Below are positions 12,315-23,378 of a DNA stretch of 64,000 nt, one piece after another. Under the pieces are notes generated by a model that was not told the DNA's origin, did not search any database, and saw nothing but the letters and a program-made list of their open reading frames with translations. The stretch covers positions 108,665,746 to 108,729,745 of the forward strand of contig CM057826.1 of the NCBI GenBank assembly GCA_030068075.1. The letters run 5' to 3'. The DNA comes from Paguma larvata (Eukaryota > Chordata > Mammalia > Carnivora > Viverridae). The first letter of the stretch is position 1. Each line of letters begins with the position of its first letter. The position numbers and the translations under genes are program-made.

Positions 12315-13980
12315 GGATGTGCCCTGATTATCCCTTGACATGTTTCTTTCCCTTAAGAGAAACTACAGACCAAGCCACCTCTCAGGGTGAACTCCCTCAA
12401 ATAAAAAATCTGGGTACAAGTAGGAAATTTTTCTTTAAGTGAAAAGTCAGCTATCCAAATGACACACACCAATTTCATGGGTGTAAAAGAAAAAACCCTA
12501 TATATGTAGAGGAAACATCTCTGATCCTAGAAGGTTCAGAAAGAAAGGAGAACAATTAATGCTCTATCCCACAGAAACAGCACCAATGCCTGAATCAAAC
12601 ATAAAATGAGGCGAAAACACTGATTCACTGCTAGATGTGTCATCCCTTTTCATATCTCAAAATAAGAAAAACTCATGTGGCCATAAACGATCTTTAAATA
12701 TTCTCTTATGCCTGATGTCAATAGCAGCTCCTGAAAGTGGTTTCATTCTGATAAAAATCCATGATTCTCCCAACACATGAGCTGTCTTCCGTTATGCCAT
12801 ATATGGCAAATGATGTTGCAAGTAATGATACTGTCCATACTTCTGACCCAAACTAATGTGAAAGTAATCCAAAATGAGTTCAATAACAAATCCCTAACTA
12901 AGTGACGTGTGCCCCTCCAACATTTCTGTGTGGGGAAAAATTAGCCACAGATTGTTTTCTATTAAGGATGAGAGTTGTTTTCTGGACCATCTATTATCTT
13001 TATACTTGTAGGTGGATGACACCAAAAATTAGCTCAGTTTAAATTCTCTTGAGTGAAAAAAAAAAAAAATTCTCTTGAGTGGATTTTAATGGATAATAGA
13101 CTAGCCTTAGACCATATACTGTCTGGCTGAAAAATCCCCCACTGATCAGCTTTAGGACTTGTTCACACGCAGCTGAATCCTGGCCTCACCTGGCTGTTTG
13201 GGATGTTAGCAGTACCCTTAATTAAATGCTGTTTAAGACAATTAAATGGATTTGATTCTGCCTCTATCAGAATAATCAGAGTGCCTGGTTGAGTGGTACA
13301 ATCATATGAAAATTCAAGTTTGGCAAAGAACATGTAGAGCTGATTATTGGGACAGGCAATCCACCATGGACCCTGAGGATTCCCTTCTGTTCTTACTTGT
13401 ATGCCAAGAATACAAGACCTTCACTGCTCTTTCTATGGCCCCTTTTCTCAAGGTGATATTTGCAGGAGCAACATTTGAGGGATAATAGGTAATATCCTTC
13501 TCTGGGCTAAAGAGTGGGCTTATTAGAAGTATGGTAGATCCCCACTCAGCACCAAGGGTAGCATCCACCTGGCCCCTTCCATATCAACTACCAAAGGCTT
13601 TAGGGGGCATAAAGAACCAGTGCCAATATCACGCTTATTTTACTTGTCGTGCTATTAGGTAATAAAGTTCTTGGCCGCTGACTCAGAAGTCTCATGTCTT
13701 CTGCCTGCATCTACATTAGCTTGCAAGTAGGATACAACCCAGACCCTTCACAGACTGACATACAGTCAGCACAGTAACATAATAATAAGAAATGTAACAG
13801 GGGAAAAAAAGCGGGACATACAAGTAATAGAACTAAAGAATATAGGAAACTTAAAATTTGTGAATAAATGACTGCCCATGTTTAAAAATCCAAAAAATAA
13901 CAGAGAATAAAAATTAAAGTTGCTAGATACAATACAAGCACAAGATGTATTTGTAATGAATAATTAATAATAAAGCCTTT
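12315..13980. other. Unassigned stretch, possibly LTR-derived at its right end
   Basis: 13100-13760 includes AATAAAGTTCTTGGCCGCTG and TGACTCAGAAGTCTCATG, which resemble the 3' end of a retroviral-type LTR. No complete LTR pair or open reading frame was found. Confidence 0.25.
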
Positions 13981-13981
13981 T

Positions 13982-14165
13982 ATTTTTTTTGTTTATTTAT
14001 TTTTAAGAGAGAGACTGCCCGAGCAAACGCACATGAGGGGGGAGAGAGGGAGACAGTATCCAAAGCAGGTTCTGCGATGCAAGGCTCAAACTCACTAACT
14101 GTGAGATCATGACATGACCCAAAGTCAGACTAGACACTTAACAAAGTAAGCCACCCAGGCACTCG
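13982..14165 (-). mobile_element. SINEC_Fc-type SINE
   Basis: Reverse copy: TTTATTTATTTTTAAGAGAG at its tail end, GCCACCCAGGCAC at its head end. Confidence 0.9.
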
Positions 14166-14171
14166 TTACCA

Positions 14172-14270
14172 ATTATTTAAGTAAGCTCTACGCCCAATGT
14201 GGGGCTTGAACTCACAACCCCAAGATCAAGAGTCACATGCTCTACTGACTGAGCCAGCCAGGTGCCCCAG
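14172..14270 (-). mobile_element. Older short CAN-SINE
   Basis: Reverse copy ending CTGAGCCAGCCAGGTGCCCC. It abuts the SINE to its left in the same orientation, a tandem arrangement. Confidence 0.85.
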
Positions 14271-14543
14271 TAATAAAGCTTTTTAAAATACTGTTTAAAA
14301 TAGCATCAAGTACTATGAAATACTTGAATATACCTACTATACACAAAATTGAAACAAAAAACTGTAATTTTAAAGACATTTAAGGTGACATATGCATATA
14401 CACACATAATATACACATACATGTATGTAATGAAGTATTTTGTCCCAAACTAATTAAGAAAAAAAAGCAACCCAAAAGAAATAACAAATGACGTGAAGAG
14501 GCATTTCAGAGAAATGTACCTCCTTGCTTAAGAAAACAGTGAG

Positions 14544-14758
14544 GGGCACCTGGGTGGCTCAGTCGGTTAAGCATCCGACTTCGGCTGAGGTCATGATCTC
14601 ACGGTTCGTGGGTCAAGCCCCGCATCGGACTCTGTGCGGACAGCTGTGAGCCCGGAACCCACTTCAGATTCTGTGTCTCCCTCTCTCTCTGCTCCTCCCC
14701 CACTCATGCTCTGTCTCTCAAAAATCAAATAAACATTAAAAAAAATTAAAAAAAAAAA
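14544..14758 (+). mobile_element. SINEC_Fc-type SINE
   Basis: Complete copy with A-tail. TSD AAGAAAACAGTGAG (14530-14543) and AAGAAACAGTGAAA (about 14758-14771). Confidence 0.93.
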
Positions 14759-14934
14759 AGAAACAGTGAAAGATTGGCAGAAAAGTTAACTGTGATAATC
14801 TAACCAACTTTTGGCAAGAATTTAAAGTAAAGAAAATAGTTATACAGAGCATACAAAAGTCTAAATCACTACACCACACCAAAAAGGAATTTGGTAATAT
14901 CTAATCAAGTCCCAGCAATTTTAACTGTAAGGTA

Positions 14935-15060
14935 GAGCCTTCTCTTGAAACTGTGGTCCAGAGACAAAGAGAAATCAGCATCGCTCTGAAGACTGTTGGA
15001 ATTCGGGCCTCATCCAAGAACTACTGAAATAAGAATCTACATTTTAATAAAATATCCAGG
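14935..15060 (+). mobile_element. MER5A-like hAT remnant
   Basis: AAACTGTGGTCCAGAGAC near the start, then AAGAATCTACATTTTAATAA and ATATCCAGGTTATT, resembling MER5A. Confidence 0.55.
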
Positions 15061-15611
15061 TTATTTTCTTATCCATTAAAAGCGTGAGGGCAGTGCAGTG
15101 ACCTCAAAAATTCTTATCCATGTGTACAAAGAGTATGTCTCTCAAGTAGCCAAGAGTTATGTTATAAACAATCTAAACTTAAATGGACAAATGAAATGTA
15201 GTACAGACACAAAATAGGATACCATATAGAGTTTTAAGATACTTACATTAAATGTGCAGATATCAACATAGGAGAAAATTTTTCAAAAATTGATGAATGC
15301 AAAAGATGAAGACATATAAATGATAACCACAAATAAAAAACATATAACAATATTATTTGACATTCACATATGTAGTTGTAAGAGCATGCACTGAGAGTAT
15401 CTGGGGAAAATGAAGACAAAGTACTGTGAAGAAATACAACAGTGACTTCACTGTATACATAATGCCTTACTTCCAAAACAAATAAAAGCTCATATAGCAA
15501 AATGTTAAGAAAGGACTATCCTGGGTTTTTAATAAGTATTCATTTAATGATTATCTATACTTCTTTATACGCTTGAGTATTTCATTAAAATATTCTACGT
15601 GGCTTTTTAAA

Positions 15612-15832
15612 TTCATTTTTTTATTTAAAAAAATATTTTTCATGTTTATTTTTGTGAGAGAGACACAGCGCAAGTGAGGAAGGGGCAGGGAGAGAAGGAG
15701 ACACAGAATCTGAACTGTCAGCACAGAGCCTGACATGGGTCTCAAATTCATGAAGCAGGGCTCGAAGTCACCAACTACAAGATCCTGACTTGAGCTAGTT
15801 AGACGATTGACCAACTGAGCCACCCAGGCACC
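15612..15832 (-). mobile_element. SINEC_Fc-type SINE
   Basis: Reverse copy ending GAGCCACCCAGGCACCCC. TSD CTACGTGGCTTTTTAA (15594-15609) and CTACATGGTTTTTTAA (15834-15849). Confidence 0.93.
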
Positions 15833-16063
15833 CCCTACATGGTTTTTTAAAGATTTATCAAAACATTTTACTGAATTGTTGAAACACTATATGGTGCACT
15901 TGAAACCAATGTAACACTGGATGTTAACTATACAGGAATTAAAATAAACTCAAAGAGAATTATCGAAACAAATAACCTATAGGAAAATATTTACTATATA
16001 TGGCAAATTCCCCAATGTGAAAAAAGATATTATAAATCACAAAGAAAAAGATTACATCAATAA

Positions 16064-16265
16064 GCGGTTTTTAAGTCTGTTTATTTATTTTGAGACAGAA
16101 AACATAGTGCACGGAGAGTGGGGGAGGGGCAGAGAGAGAATCCCAAGCATGATCTGTGCTGTCAGCAGGGCCAAAGCCAAGACTCAATCCCCCAACTGCG
16201 AGATTATGACCTGAGCCGAAATCAAGAGCCAGACGCTCAACCGACTCATCCACCCAGGTGTCCCC
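16064..16265 (-). mobile_element. SINEC_Fc-type SINE
   Basis: Reverse copy from TTTATTTATTTTGAGACAGA to CCACCCAGGTGTCCCC. Confidence 0.92.
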
Positions 16266-16722
16266 GAACAAGGAGTTCTTAAAGTTCTTAAGAAACTGTT
16301 CATAACACCAAAATATACTCAACCATAATTAAACGATGCTAATCAAAACAATGAAGTACTATTTTACATCTGATTTCACACAATGTGAAAACATCCAGTG
16401 TTGCAAAAAATGACAATACTAGCACCTCTCCTAAAATTTGAAAGCAATTTTACATTATCAACCAAAATGTACAAGCCCTTTGATACACTGATTTTACTGC
16501 TAAAATTCACCCTACAAATATATCTGAAAGAGGCCTAAACCTGCACCCCAGTCCATTAATACATAATCTAATTAAATAACCCATGTAAATCTACTCAATA
16601 AAAGATTACATAGCCACTGAAAAGTTCGATTTGTATGTACTGATCACAGAAAGATACTGGGGAGGCCATCTCTGAAGAAAAGAAAATTTATCCAAACCAG
16701 GATAAAAAGATATTCTGGTGTA

Positions 16723-16948
16723 GGGGAACCTGGCTGGCTCAGTTCGTTAAGATCTGACTCTAGGTTTTTGGCTCAAGGCACAATCCTCCAGTTCAGTGCA
16801 CGGGATTGAGCCCACATTGAGCTCTGCACTGACACCATGGAACCCCACTGGGATTCACTCTCTCCATCTCCATCTCCGTCTCTCACTCTCTTTCTCAGCT
16901 CTTCCCTCCCTCCCTGTTTCTTCCTCTCAAAATAAATAAACTTTATAT
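16723..16948 (+). mobile_element. SINEC-type SINE, diverged
   Basis: GGGGAACCTGGCTGGCTCAG head. TSD TATTCTGGTGT (16711-16721) and TATTCTGATGT (16950-16960). Confidence 0.92.
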
Positions 16949-16994
16949 ATATTCTGATGTTTGCATAAAAGCATTGTAGTATTTCACTTCTGAA

Positions 16995-17180
16995 AATTAG
17001 GCTACGACCTAGACTCCTGTCCTAGCTCTAGCACTTTAGGACACATACTCCTCTCTCTCAACCTCAGTTCCCTCCTTTGTAAATGGAAGGAAAAAAAAGA
17101 GAATTTACCACCTGTGATTTTTACTAGTATTCACATGAAGTGTTATACACAATCATTGCCATATAATAATGACTCGAAGA
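16995..17180 (+). repeat. MIR remnant
   Basis: Diverged MIR pattern: CTAGCTCTAGCACTTTAGGA, CAACCTCAGTTCCCTC, TTTGTAAATGGAAGGA. Confidence 0.6.
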
Positions 17181-17470
17181 AACAGATATTACAATATCTG
17201 TAGTAAGGAAGAGACCATCTCTATCCCTTTACCTTTTACATACTTTAAATCTTTTTCTGGATTCCTTTAAGAAGTTAATTCAGCAACTTTTTCTCAGATG
17301 CTCACAGTATGAGTCACTAGTTAACAAAAACTCAACATAGTAAACAAGAAGTTTCAATGAACTCCACTACGAGTCTGACTGAACTTTCTGATCCTCTCTT
17401 AGCCTGAACTTTAAACACACATTTCCAGGGCAAGTCAACATTGTTTACTTTATTAAAAGAAGTTTTAGCA

Positions 17471-17716
17471 GGAGTGCCTGGGCGCCTCAGTGTGTTAAGT
17501 GTCCAACTCTTGAATTCCAACTCTTTACTTCAGCTCAGGTCATGATATCACGGTTCCTGGGTTTGACCCCGAGGCTCTGCCCTGACAGCACAGAGACTGC
17601 TTGGGATTCTGTCTCCTCTCTCTCTGTCCCTCCGCCCCCTCAGGGTCACACTCACAAGCTCGCTCGCGCTCACGCTCTCTCTCTCTCTCTGAAAAATAAA
17701 CTTAAAAAAAAAAACC
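17471..17716 (+). mobile_element. SINEC_Fc-type SINE with small internal insertion
   Basis: Head GGAGTGCCTGGGCGCCTCAG. CAACTCTTGAATTC is followed by a second CAACTCTT, a short internal duplication. TSD AGAAGTTTTAGCA / ACGAAGTTTTGGTA. Confidence 0.9.
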
Positions 17717-17953
17717 ACGAAGTTTTGGTAAATATTTTTTAGATGTTGCCATAAAAGAATCCATAATACACTAATACAACACTCTAGCAACAGAAATAAC
17801 TACAGAATACTGAATACGAATATGAATATGTATATACAGCAGTGGATCGTCATGACAGATTAATGTTACTTTCTTTAAAAAAAAAAAAAAGAATAAAAAT
17901 TCCTACCAACCATTTGCTCTTTTAGTATCACATCCCTGGAGTCTTCCTTCTTT

Positions 17954-18146
17954 TTTAATTTTTTTAAAATTCTTTTGAGGGGGTGGGGGGAGGGAGGGTG
18001 GGGAGAGAGATTCCCACGCAGGCTCCACAGAACTGGTGCAGAGCCATGCGGGGCTCAATCTCATGAACAGTGGGATCATGACCTAAGTCAAAATCAAGAG
18101 TCAAATGCTTAACTGCTTAACTGACTGAACCACCCAGGTGCCTTCC
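17954..18146 (-). mobile_element. SINEC_Fc-type SINE (part of a two-SINE insertion)
   Basis: Reverse copy ending ACCACCCAGGTGCC. Together with the short SINE to its right it is bounded by the repeat CTGGAGTCTTCCTTCTT (17937-17953 and 18252-18268). Confidence 0.9.
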
Positions 18147-18149
18147 ACC

Positions 18150-18251
18150 CTACTTTTTTTTAAAGTAGGTTCCACACCCAATGTGGGGCTAGAACTAAGG
18201 ACCCTGAAATCAAGAGTTATGAGCTCCTCCAAATGAGACAGCCAGGTGCCC
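18150..18251 (-). mobile_element. Older short CAN-SINE
   Basis: Reverse copy ending AGACAGCCAGGTGCCCC. It shares outer TSDs with the longer SINE to its left. Confidence 0.85.
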
Positions 18252-19355
18252 CTGGAGTCTTCCTTCTTCTAACAAAACTATGAAAGGATACCTCAGCAGC
18301 CTATTATAGGGATCATTTTATCAACCTTCCTACAGTAAGGTATAAACCAAACAGTTATCTAAAAATTTCCAGTAACTACAACCATTTCAGTTCAGTACTG
18401 CTTCAATAATAAAAATGTTCTTTAAAATGTAACTCAGGACTTATTAAAGGATGATAGTACCAGTAACAATTTACATTTTTTTGATGGAATAAAAGAGAAC
18501 AGAAAACCACAAGAGAAAAGATCAGTGCACTACAAATATACTGACTTTTGTTTTAGTTATACCTGTGTGTATACAAAAACATTATGTAAAATTTACTTTT
18601 TAGGTCCCAATCAACGGCTCAAGTCAATGCTCTATGCCAAACATATAATCAACCACATGCAGTTTAAAACTTCACCACATGATGGAGCTAAAATTCTACA
18701 CGCCTCAGAAAACTGCTAAAATGCACTTCTAAAAACATTTTCACTTTTTATTTCAAGTCCTCTTAATATCCCTTCAAACAATTCCATTATGTTGAAATAG
18801 AGAAACTCATAGTAAATTAATGTCTGTTCCATTCATTTAATAGAAGACTCAAAGGGCTCTGGCAGAAAACAAGAGATTAATTATAAATGAGAACCCATGA
18901 ATAGTGATTTTGAGACATCAAAGGGTAAGATGGAATGTTTAAGAAGTCATTACTAAAAGTTTTCTGTTTTTCAAAACCACTATGGGTAAGGTCTAAACAA
19001 GTAACTTCAACTACTGCTAGTTAAGAGCTCAAATACTATTTTCTGTAGGCAATTAAGAACAAAGTGGAATTGAGATTTAGAACAGGCAATCCCAATTCTC
19101 AAAATCATTATCATCATTCAAGAAGTCCTGTATCCAGAAAGGCTCAGGACTAGGAAAACAGTAAGGATTTCACCACATATAATCTCAGATTAACATCTGA
19201 ACAAAGACAAAAGTTAATCTCAATCTTTTGAGCAATGATGAATCAATGAATTCTATTCCTGAAACCAATATTGCACTTCATGGTAAATAACTATAATTCA
19301 AATAAAAAATAAAGTTTAAAATAAATAAAGAATTATAGATTAAAATGGCAGACCA

Positions 19356-19557
19356 TGGGGGCACCTGGGTGGCTCAGTCAGTTAACCACATGACTCTTGG
19401 CTTCAGCTCAGGTCAGTGAGTTGGAGCCCTACATTGGGCTCTGTGCTGACAGTGCAGAGCGTGCGTGGGATTCTCTCTCCTCCACTCTCTCTGTCCTCTC
19501 TGCCTGTCTTCCTCCCTCTCTTGCTCTCTCTCAAAATAAATGAATATACTTAAAAAG
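19356..19557 (+). mobile_element. SINEC_Fc-type SINE, first of three in tandem
   Basis: GGGGGCACCTGGGTGGCTCA head. The flank AAAATGGCAGACC (19343-19355) recurs after the third copy (about 20002-20014). Confidence 0.92.
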
Positions 19558-19562
19558 TTTTT

Positions 19563-19770
19563 AGGGGCACCTGGGTGGCTCAGTCAGTTGAGTGTCCAAC
19601 GTCAGCTCAGATCATGATCTCGCAGTTCGTGAGTTTAAGGCCAACAATGGGCTCTGTGCTGACAGATCAGAGTCTTGAGCCTCCTTCAGACTCTGTCTCT
19701 CCCTCTCTCTCTGCCCCTTCCCTGCAAACATTCAGTCTTTCTCAAAATAAACAAACATAAAAAAATTATT
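19563..19770 (+). mobile_element. SINEC_Fc-type SINE, second of three in tandem
   Basis: Complete copy directly after the tail of the first, same orientation. Confidence 0.92.
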
Positions 19771-19779
19771 TCTTAAATA

Positions 19780-19998
19780 GGGGTACCTGAGAGGCTCAGT
19801 CTGTTAAGCACCCAACTCCTGATTTCAGCTCGGATCGTGATCTCATGATTTTTGAGACTGAGCCCTGCTTCAGGCTCTGTGCTGACAGTGAGATGCCTAC
19901 TTGGGATTTTCTCTCTCCCTCTCTTTCTGCCCCTGTCCCTGGCTCTCACACTCTCTCTCTCAAAGCAAATAAACTTTAAAAAAAATTCTTAAATAATA
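19780..19998 (+). mobile_element. SINEC_Fc-type SINE, third of three in tandem
   Basis: Head GGGGTACCTGAGAGGCTCAG. Ends at the A-rich tail before the right copy of the shared flank AAAATGGCAGACC. Confidence 0.92.
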
Positions 19999-20360
19999 AA
20001 AAAAATGGCAGACCGTAACATTTATGTTTTAAAGGAATCACTTTGATTTAAAAAAAAAAATTATTCTCAAACCTAATGTTTTGTAACTAACTTTCCAGGT
20101 GCTGGCAATTTTTATCAACTGGCTTGAAAATGAAAACAAGTCTTATACCTATTTCAGAGAAAGTAAACAAAAAAGAAAAAGGAGGGGAGCAGGAAACTCT
20201 GATGTATCTGGGTGTGAAGTAGGCATGAATTAAGAATGACCCCCAAATGGCTAGAATTAGACCATCTAGGTTTAACAGGGTACATGAGGAGCAAATTGCA
20301 GAGACCTATACCTAAGAAGAAGAGGGGAAACAGAGAATCTGTAACTAAGAAGTGATCTCA

Positions 20361-20558
20361 GGGGCACCTGGGTGGTTCAGTCGGTAAGGCGTCCCACTCT
20401 GTCTCCAGGTCATGATTTTGCGGTCTGTGAGTTCAAGCCCTGTCTCAGGGTCTGGAGCCTACTTCAGATTCTGTGTCTCTTCTCTCAGCCCTCCTCTGCT
20501 CATGCTCTGTCCCTCTCTCTCTCTCTCTCAAAAATAAACATTAAAAGAATTTTTTTTA
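20361..20558 (+). mobile_element. SINEC_Fc-type SINE
   Basis: Near-complete. TSD AAGTGATCTCAG-like at 20349-20361 (AGAAGTGATCTCA) and 20558-20569. Confidence 0.92.
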
Positions 20559-21066
20559 AGTGATCTCAGTAGCTTAGTCAATAGAAGTCTCCAATCTCAA
20601 ATCTCATTTTACAGGCTATGAAATGAGATGTTTAATCATTTGACAACATTACAAAATAGGTGCTATGTAAGGAAACAGAATAGGAAATGCATCCGGGATT
20701 CTACTATAGGCTCACAGTAATTGTGAGTAACAGGCAACTCAATTAGCCTTCCAGAGAATCCATTTGTACAAAATTATGAGTCAAAACTATTATGATCTGA
20801 CATGTCCTGACAGAGGAACAACTTTCCAAATTACAAAAATTGTTCCCATAAGAGCCACTTTTAACAAACGGTTTTTGTAAGAACTGTCTGTACCTCAAAA
20901 GGTCCTAGATGGACACGTTAGCATGGTAGAGTATGATTAAGAGGCAAAAATATGATAAAGACTCTCTTGATTCCTTTGCATTATGGAAAAAACAAAGCCA
21001 AAGACAACTATTAAGCCAGATAGATTGATTCTAACCAATTCCAAGGTCCTTCTCTTACTTAGCAAG

Positions 21067-21272
21067 CTTTTTTTTTTAAGTGTTTATTTTTGAGAGAAAG
21101 AGCACGCGCACACACATGGGGGAGGGGCAGAGAAAGAGGGAGACAGAGGATCAGAAGCAGGTTCAGTACTGACAGCAGACACCATGATGTAGGGCTCAAA
21201 CTCAGGAACCATGAGATCACGACCTGAGCCCAAGAGGGACACTTTACAGATTGAGTCACCCAGGCACCACAC
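21067..21272 (-). mobile_element. SINEC_Fc-type SINE
   Basis: Reverse copy from the T-run to GTCACCCAGGCACCAC, with an ACGCGCACACACA segment in the body. Confidence 0.92.
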
Positions 21273-21500
21273 TTACCAAGTCTTTAAATGGAAGACAACT
21301 GCAATGCCTTAGCAAGTCTTATTCCAACTATTCTGTTTGGGTGCATTTCTTAGACTTCTGAGGCCTGCTCTGTAATAGTGCAAAGTTTTCATCCCTCCTG
21401 AAATTTTAGAGCTGTGCCATTCGAAGTTTTGTGAATCTGAAAAGTCTTATGGTTCGCAAGACTTCAAAGCCCTCTAATTTTTCTTACGAATAGTAAAGAC

Positions 21501-21725
21501 AGGGACCTCTGGGTGGCTTAGTAGGTTAAGCATCCAACTTTGGCTCAGGTTATAATTTCACGGCTCAGAAGTTCAAGCTCAGCATGGGGCTCTGTGCTAA
21601 CACCTCAAAGCCTAGAGCCTGCTATCTGATTCTGTGTCTCCCTCTCTCTCTCTCTCTCTGCCCCTTCCCTGCTCACGTGCTGTCTCTCTCTCTAAATAAA
21701 CACGAAAAAAATATTTAAAAAAAAA
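21501..21725 (+). mobile_element. SINEC_Fc-type SINE
   Basis: GGGACCTCTGGGTGGCTTAG head, long TCTCTC run, A-tail. Confidence 0.9.
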
Positions 21726-21781
21726 TAGAAGATGCAAAAGTAAAGTTCAACGTATCCAACATGTTTGAATTAAAATGTGTG

Positions 21782-21977
21782 GGGGATGCCCGGGTGGCTC
21801 AGTTGGGTTAAGCATCTGTCTCCTGATTTTGATTTTCAATCAATCACCTTAATTACAGCTTTCGTGGGATAGAGCTCTGAGGGGGGCTCTGTACAGCATG
21901 GAGTCTGCTTGGGAGTCTCTCTCCCTTCCTTGCACATGCATGGGCTCGCTCTCTTCTCAAATAAATTTAATTTAAAA
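21782..21977 (+). mobile_element. SINEC-type SINE, rearranged body
   Basis: GGGGGATGCCCGGGTGGCTC head. The middle has a GATTTTCAATCAATCACC segment not typical of the family. Tail TCAAATAAATTTAATTTAAA. Confidence 0.85.
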
Positions 21978-22201
21978 TAAATGTGTCCAGCTTTGATTAA
22001 CCCAAAGGACAACCAAAGAAAATGAAACAAGTATGGTGATGGTATACTGAAACTGATAGATTGAACATGAAATAATTCAGATGGTATCACAAAAAAATTT
22101 TCTCCTCAAAAGTATTAAGGCTTCACATTTTAGCTACCTATGTGTAGAACATGAACAAATGAGAGGCACACAAAAAAGACAACAGAAATGCAAGAGAGTA
22201 C

Positions 22202-22321
22202 CTTTGTTGATGATGGTGGAGTAGGAAAATTAAGCCAGGCTGGAGCAAAGTCATGCTGCGCCATTTAGGTCCAGTCTCTCCAACTCAGTGAAACAAGGTT
22301 TCAACACCTCATGGCAAGTCC
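22202..22321 (-). CDS. GPBP1: GPBP1 first coding exon (57 nt 5'UTR + residues 1-21)
   Basis: Encodes the N-terminus of vasculin (GPBP1), a nuclear protein reported to bind GC-rich promoters and activate transcription. On the minus strand the coding part is 22264 down to 22202 and reads MAQHDFAPAWLNFPTPP followed by SSTK, the vasculin N-terminus as I recall it. An acceptor (ATATGACAG) precedes 22321. The donor after 22202 is GTACTC, weaker than the usual GTAAGT. The exon ends in phase 0. The start is fixed by an in-frame TAA directly before the ATG (22265-22267). A separate short upstream ORF lies at 22301-22312. Position -3 of the ATG is T and +4 is G, a suboptimal initiation context. Identification is by recognising the protein, with no database search. 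Confidence 0.93.
22301..22312 (-). other. Minimal upstream ORF (Met-Arg-Cys-stop) in the GPBP1 5'UTR
   Basis: Minus strand: GCC ATG AGG TGT TGA, ending 36 nt before the main ATG, within the same exon. G at -3 gives it a reasonable initiation context, better than the main ATG, which has T at -3. It would be in any transcript that includes this exon from its acceptor. Confidence 0.6.
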
Positions 22322-22479
22322 CTGTCATATAAAAATGGAAGGAAATTAGACCTGGAGCTCCTTGCCAAATTTATCTTCCTATGCTCGATCTTTTCCGAGT
22401 GACAATGATCTTACTACTCTAAGATTCCAATGTTATAATTCTAAAATAGGCAAAAATACAGTTAACAAAAACTGATCAG

Positions 22480-22675
22480 AGGAGTGGGGGTGAGGGCCTT
22501 GAGGGGTAGGGATATGACTGCAAAGGGAAGGAGGAAGTTTTTGAGGTAACAGTGTTTTTATCTTGATTGTAGTTATACAAATGTACTCATCTGTCAAAAA
22601 TCAAATTGTACACTTAATACTGGCCAACTTCACTGTAAGTAAACTACACCTCAGTAAACCTTATTTTTTAAAAAA
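22480..22675 (+). mobile_element. L1 3'-end fragment
   Basis: GTGTTTTTATCTTGATTGTA, CAAATTGTACACTTAATACT and TAAACTACACCTCAGTAAAC match L1 3'UTR ends. It lies just upstream of the GPBP1 start-codon exon, antisense to the gene. Confidence 0.6.
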
Positions 22676-23180
22676 TTACAATGGTCTAATCAGAAATGGA
22701 CTAGACATCAAGTGTCTCTAGATGTGACACACCAGGATGCCCAACACTACCTATATGTAATATATTCTTGCTCCCATCCCAGAAGTAACCTGAAATCTGA
22801 TCTAACTAACCAACTTTCAGTAAGTCAACAGAGGAACAAGTTAAATTACATCTGAAAGAAATAATCCAGCAAATACAGATCACAGGATACTGGACAGGTC
22901 AAAGGATCTGGGTTTTTTTCCAACAAATAAATGGCTTTCAATATGCAGATAACCAAATATAACATGTGGGCCTTATACAGATCCTTACTCAAACCAACCA
23001 ATCTTTGAAGAATGAATATTATGAATGAAAAATTTAAATGTGAACTAAACATTAAATGACATTAAGAAATTATTAGTCCATTTAGATGTAATAATGGTTG
23101 TTGGTGTGACAGTGGTATATAAAAGAAAGACTGAAGTCTATTAAATTGATCCATCTGGAATCTGCTTTAAAATCAGCATT

Positions 23181-23378
23181 AGGGGCGTCCGGGTGGCTCA
23201 GTCCATTAAGCATCCCGATTCTTGATGTAGTCGCAGGTCATGATCTCACAGTTCCTTAGACAGAATCCCAAATTCAGGCTCTGAGTGGACAGAGAGAAGG
23301 GATTGGGATTCTCCCTCTCTGCCCCTCTCCAGCTAAGACATGACCACTATCTATCTCTCAAAATAAACATTTTTTTTT
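23181..23378 (+). mobile_element. SINEC-type SINE, diverged
   Basis: GGGGCGTCCGGGTGGCTCAG head, shortened body, tail AAAATAAACATTTTTTTT. Confidence 0.9.

Larger units (their letters stand above)
8238..22201 (-). other. GPBP1 intron, 13.96 kb
   Basis: Carries many SINEs in both orientations, a MER5A-like fragment and a MIR. Long stretches at 9600-12130 and 12315-13980 are non-SINE and unassigned. 18270-19356 and 20571-21066 look unique, with nothing recognised. Confidence 0.85.
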
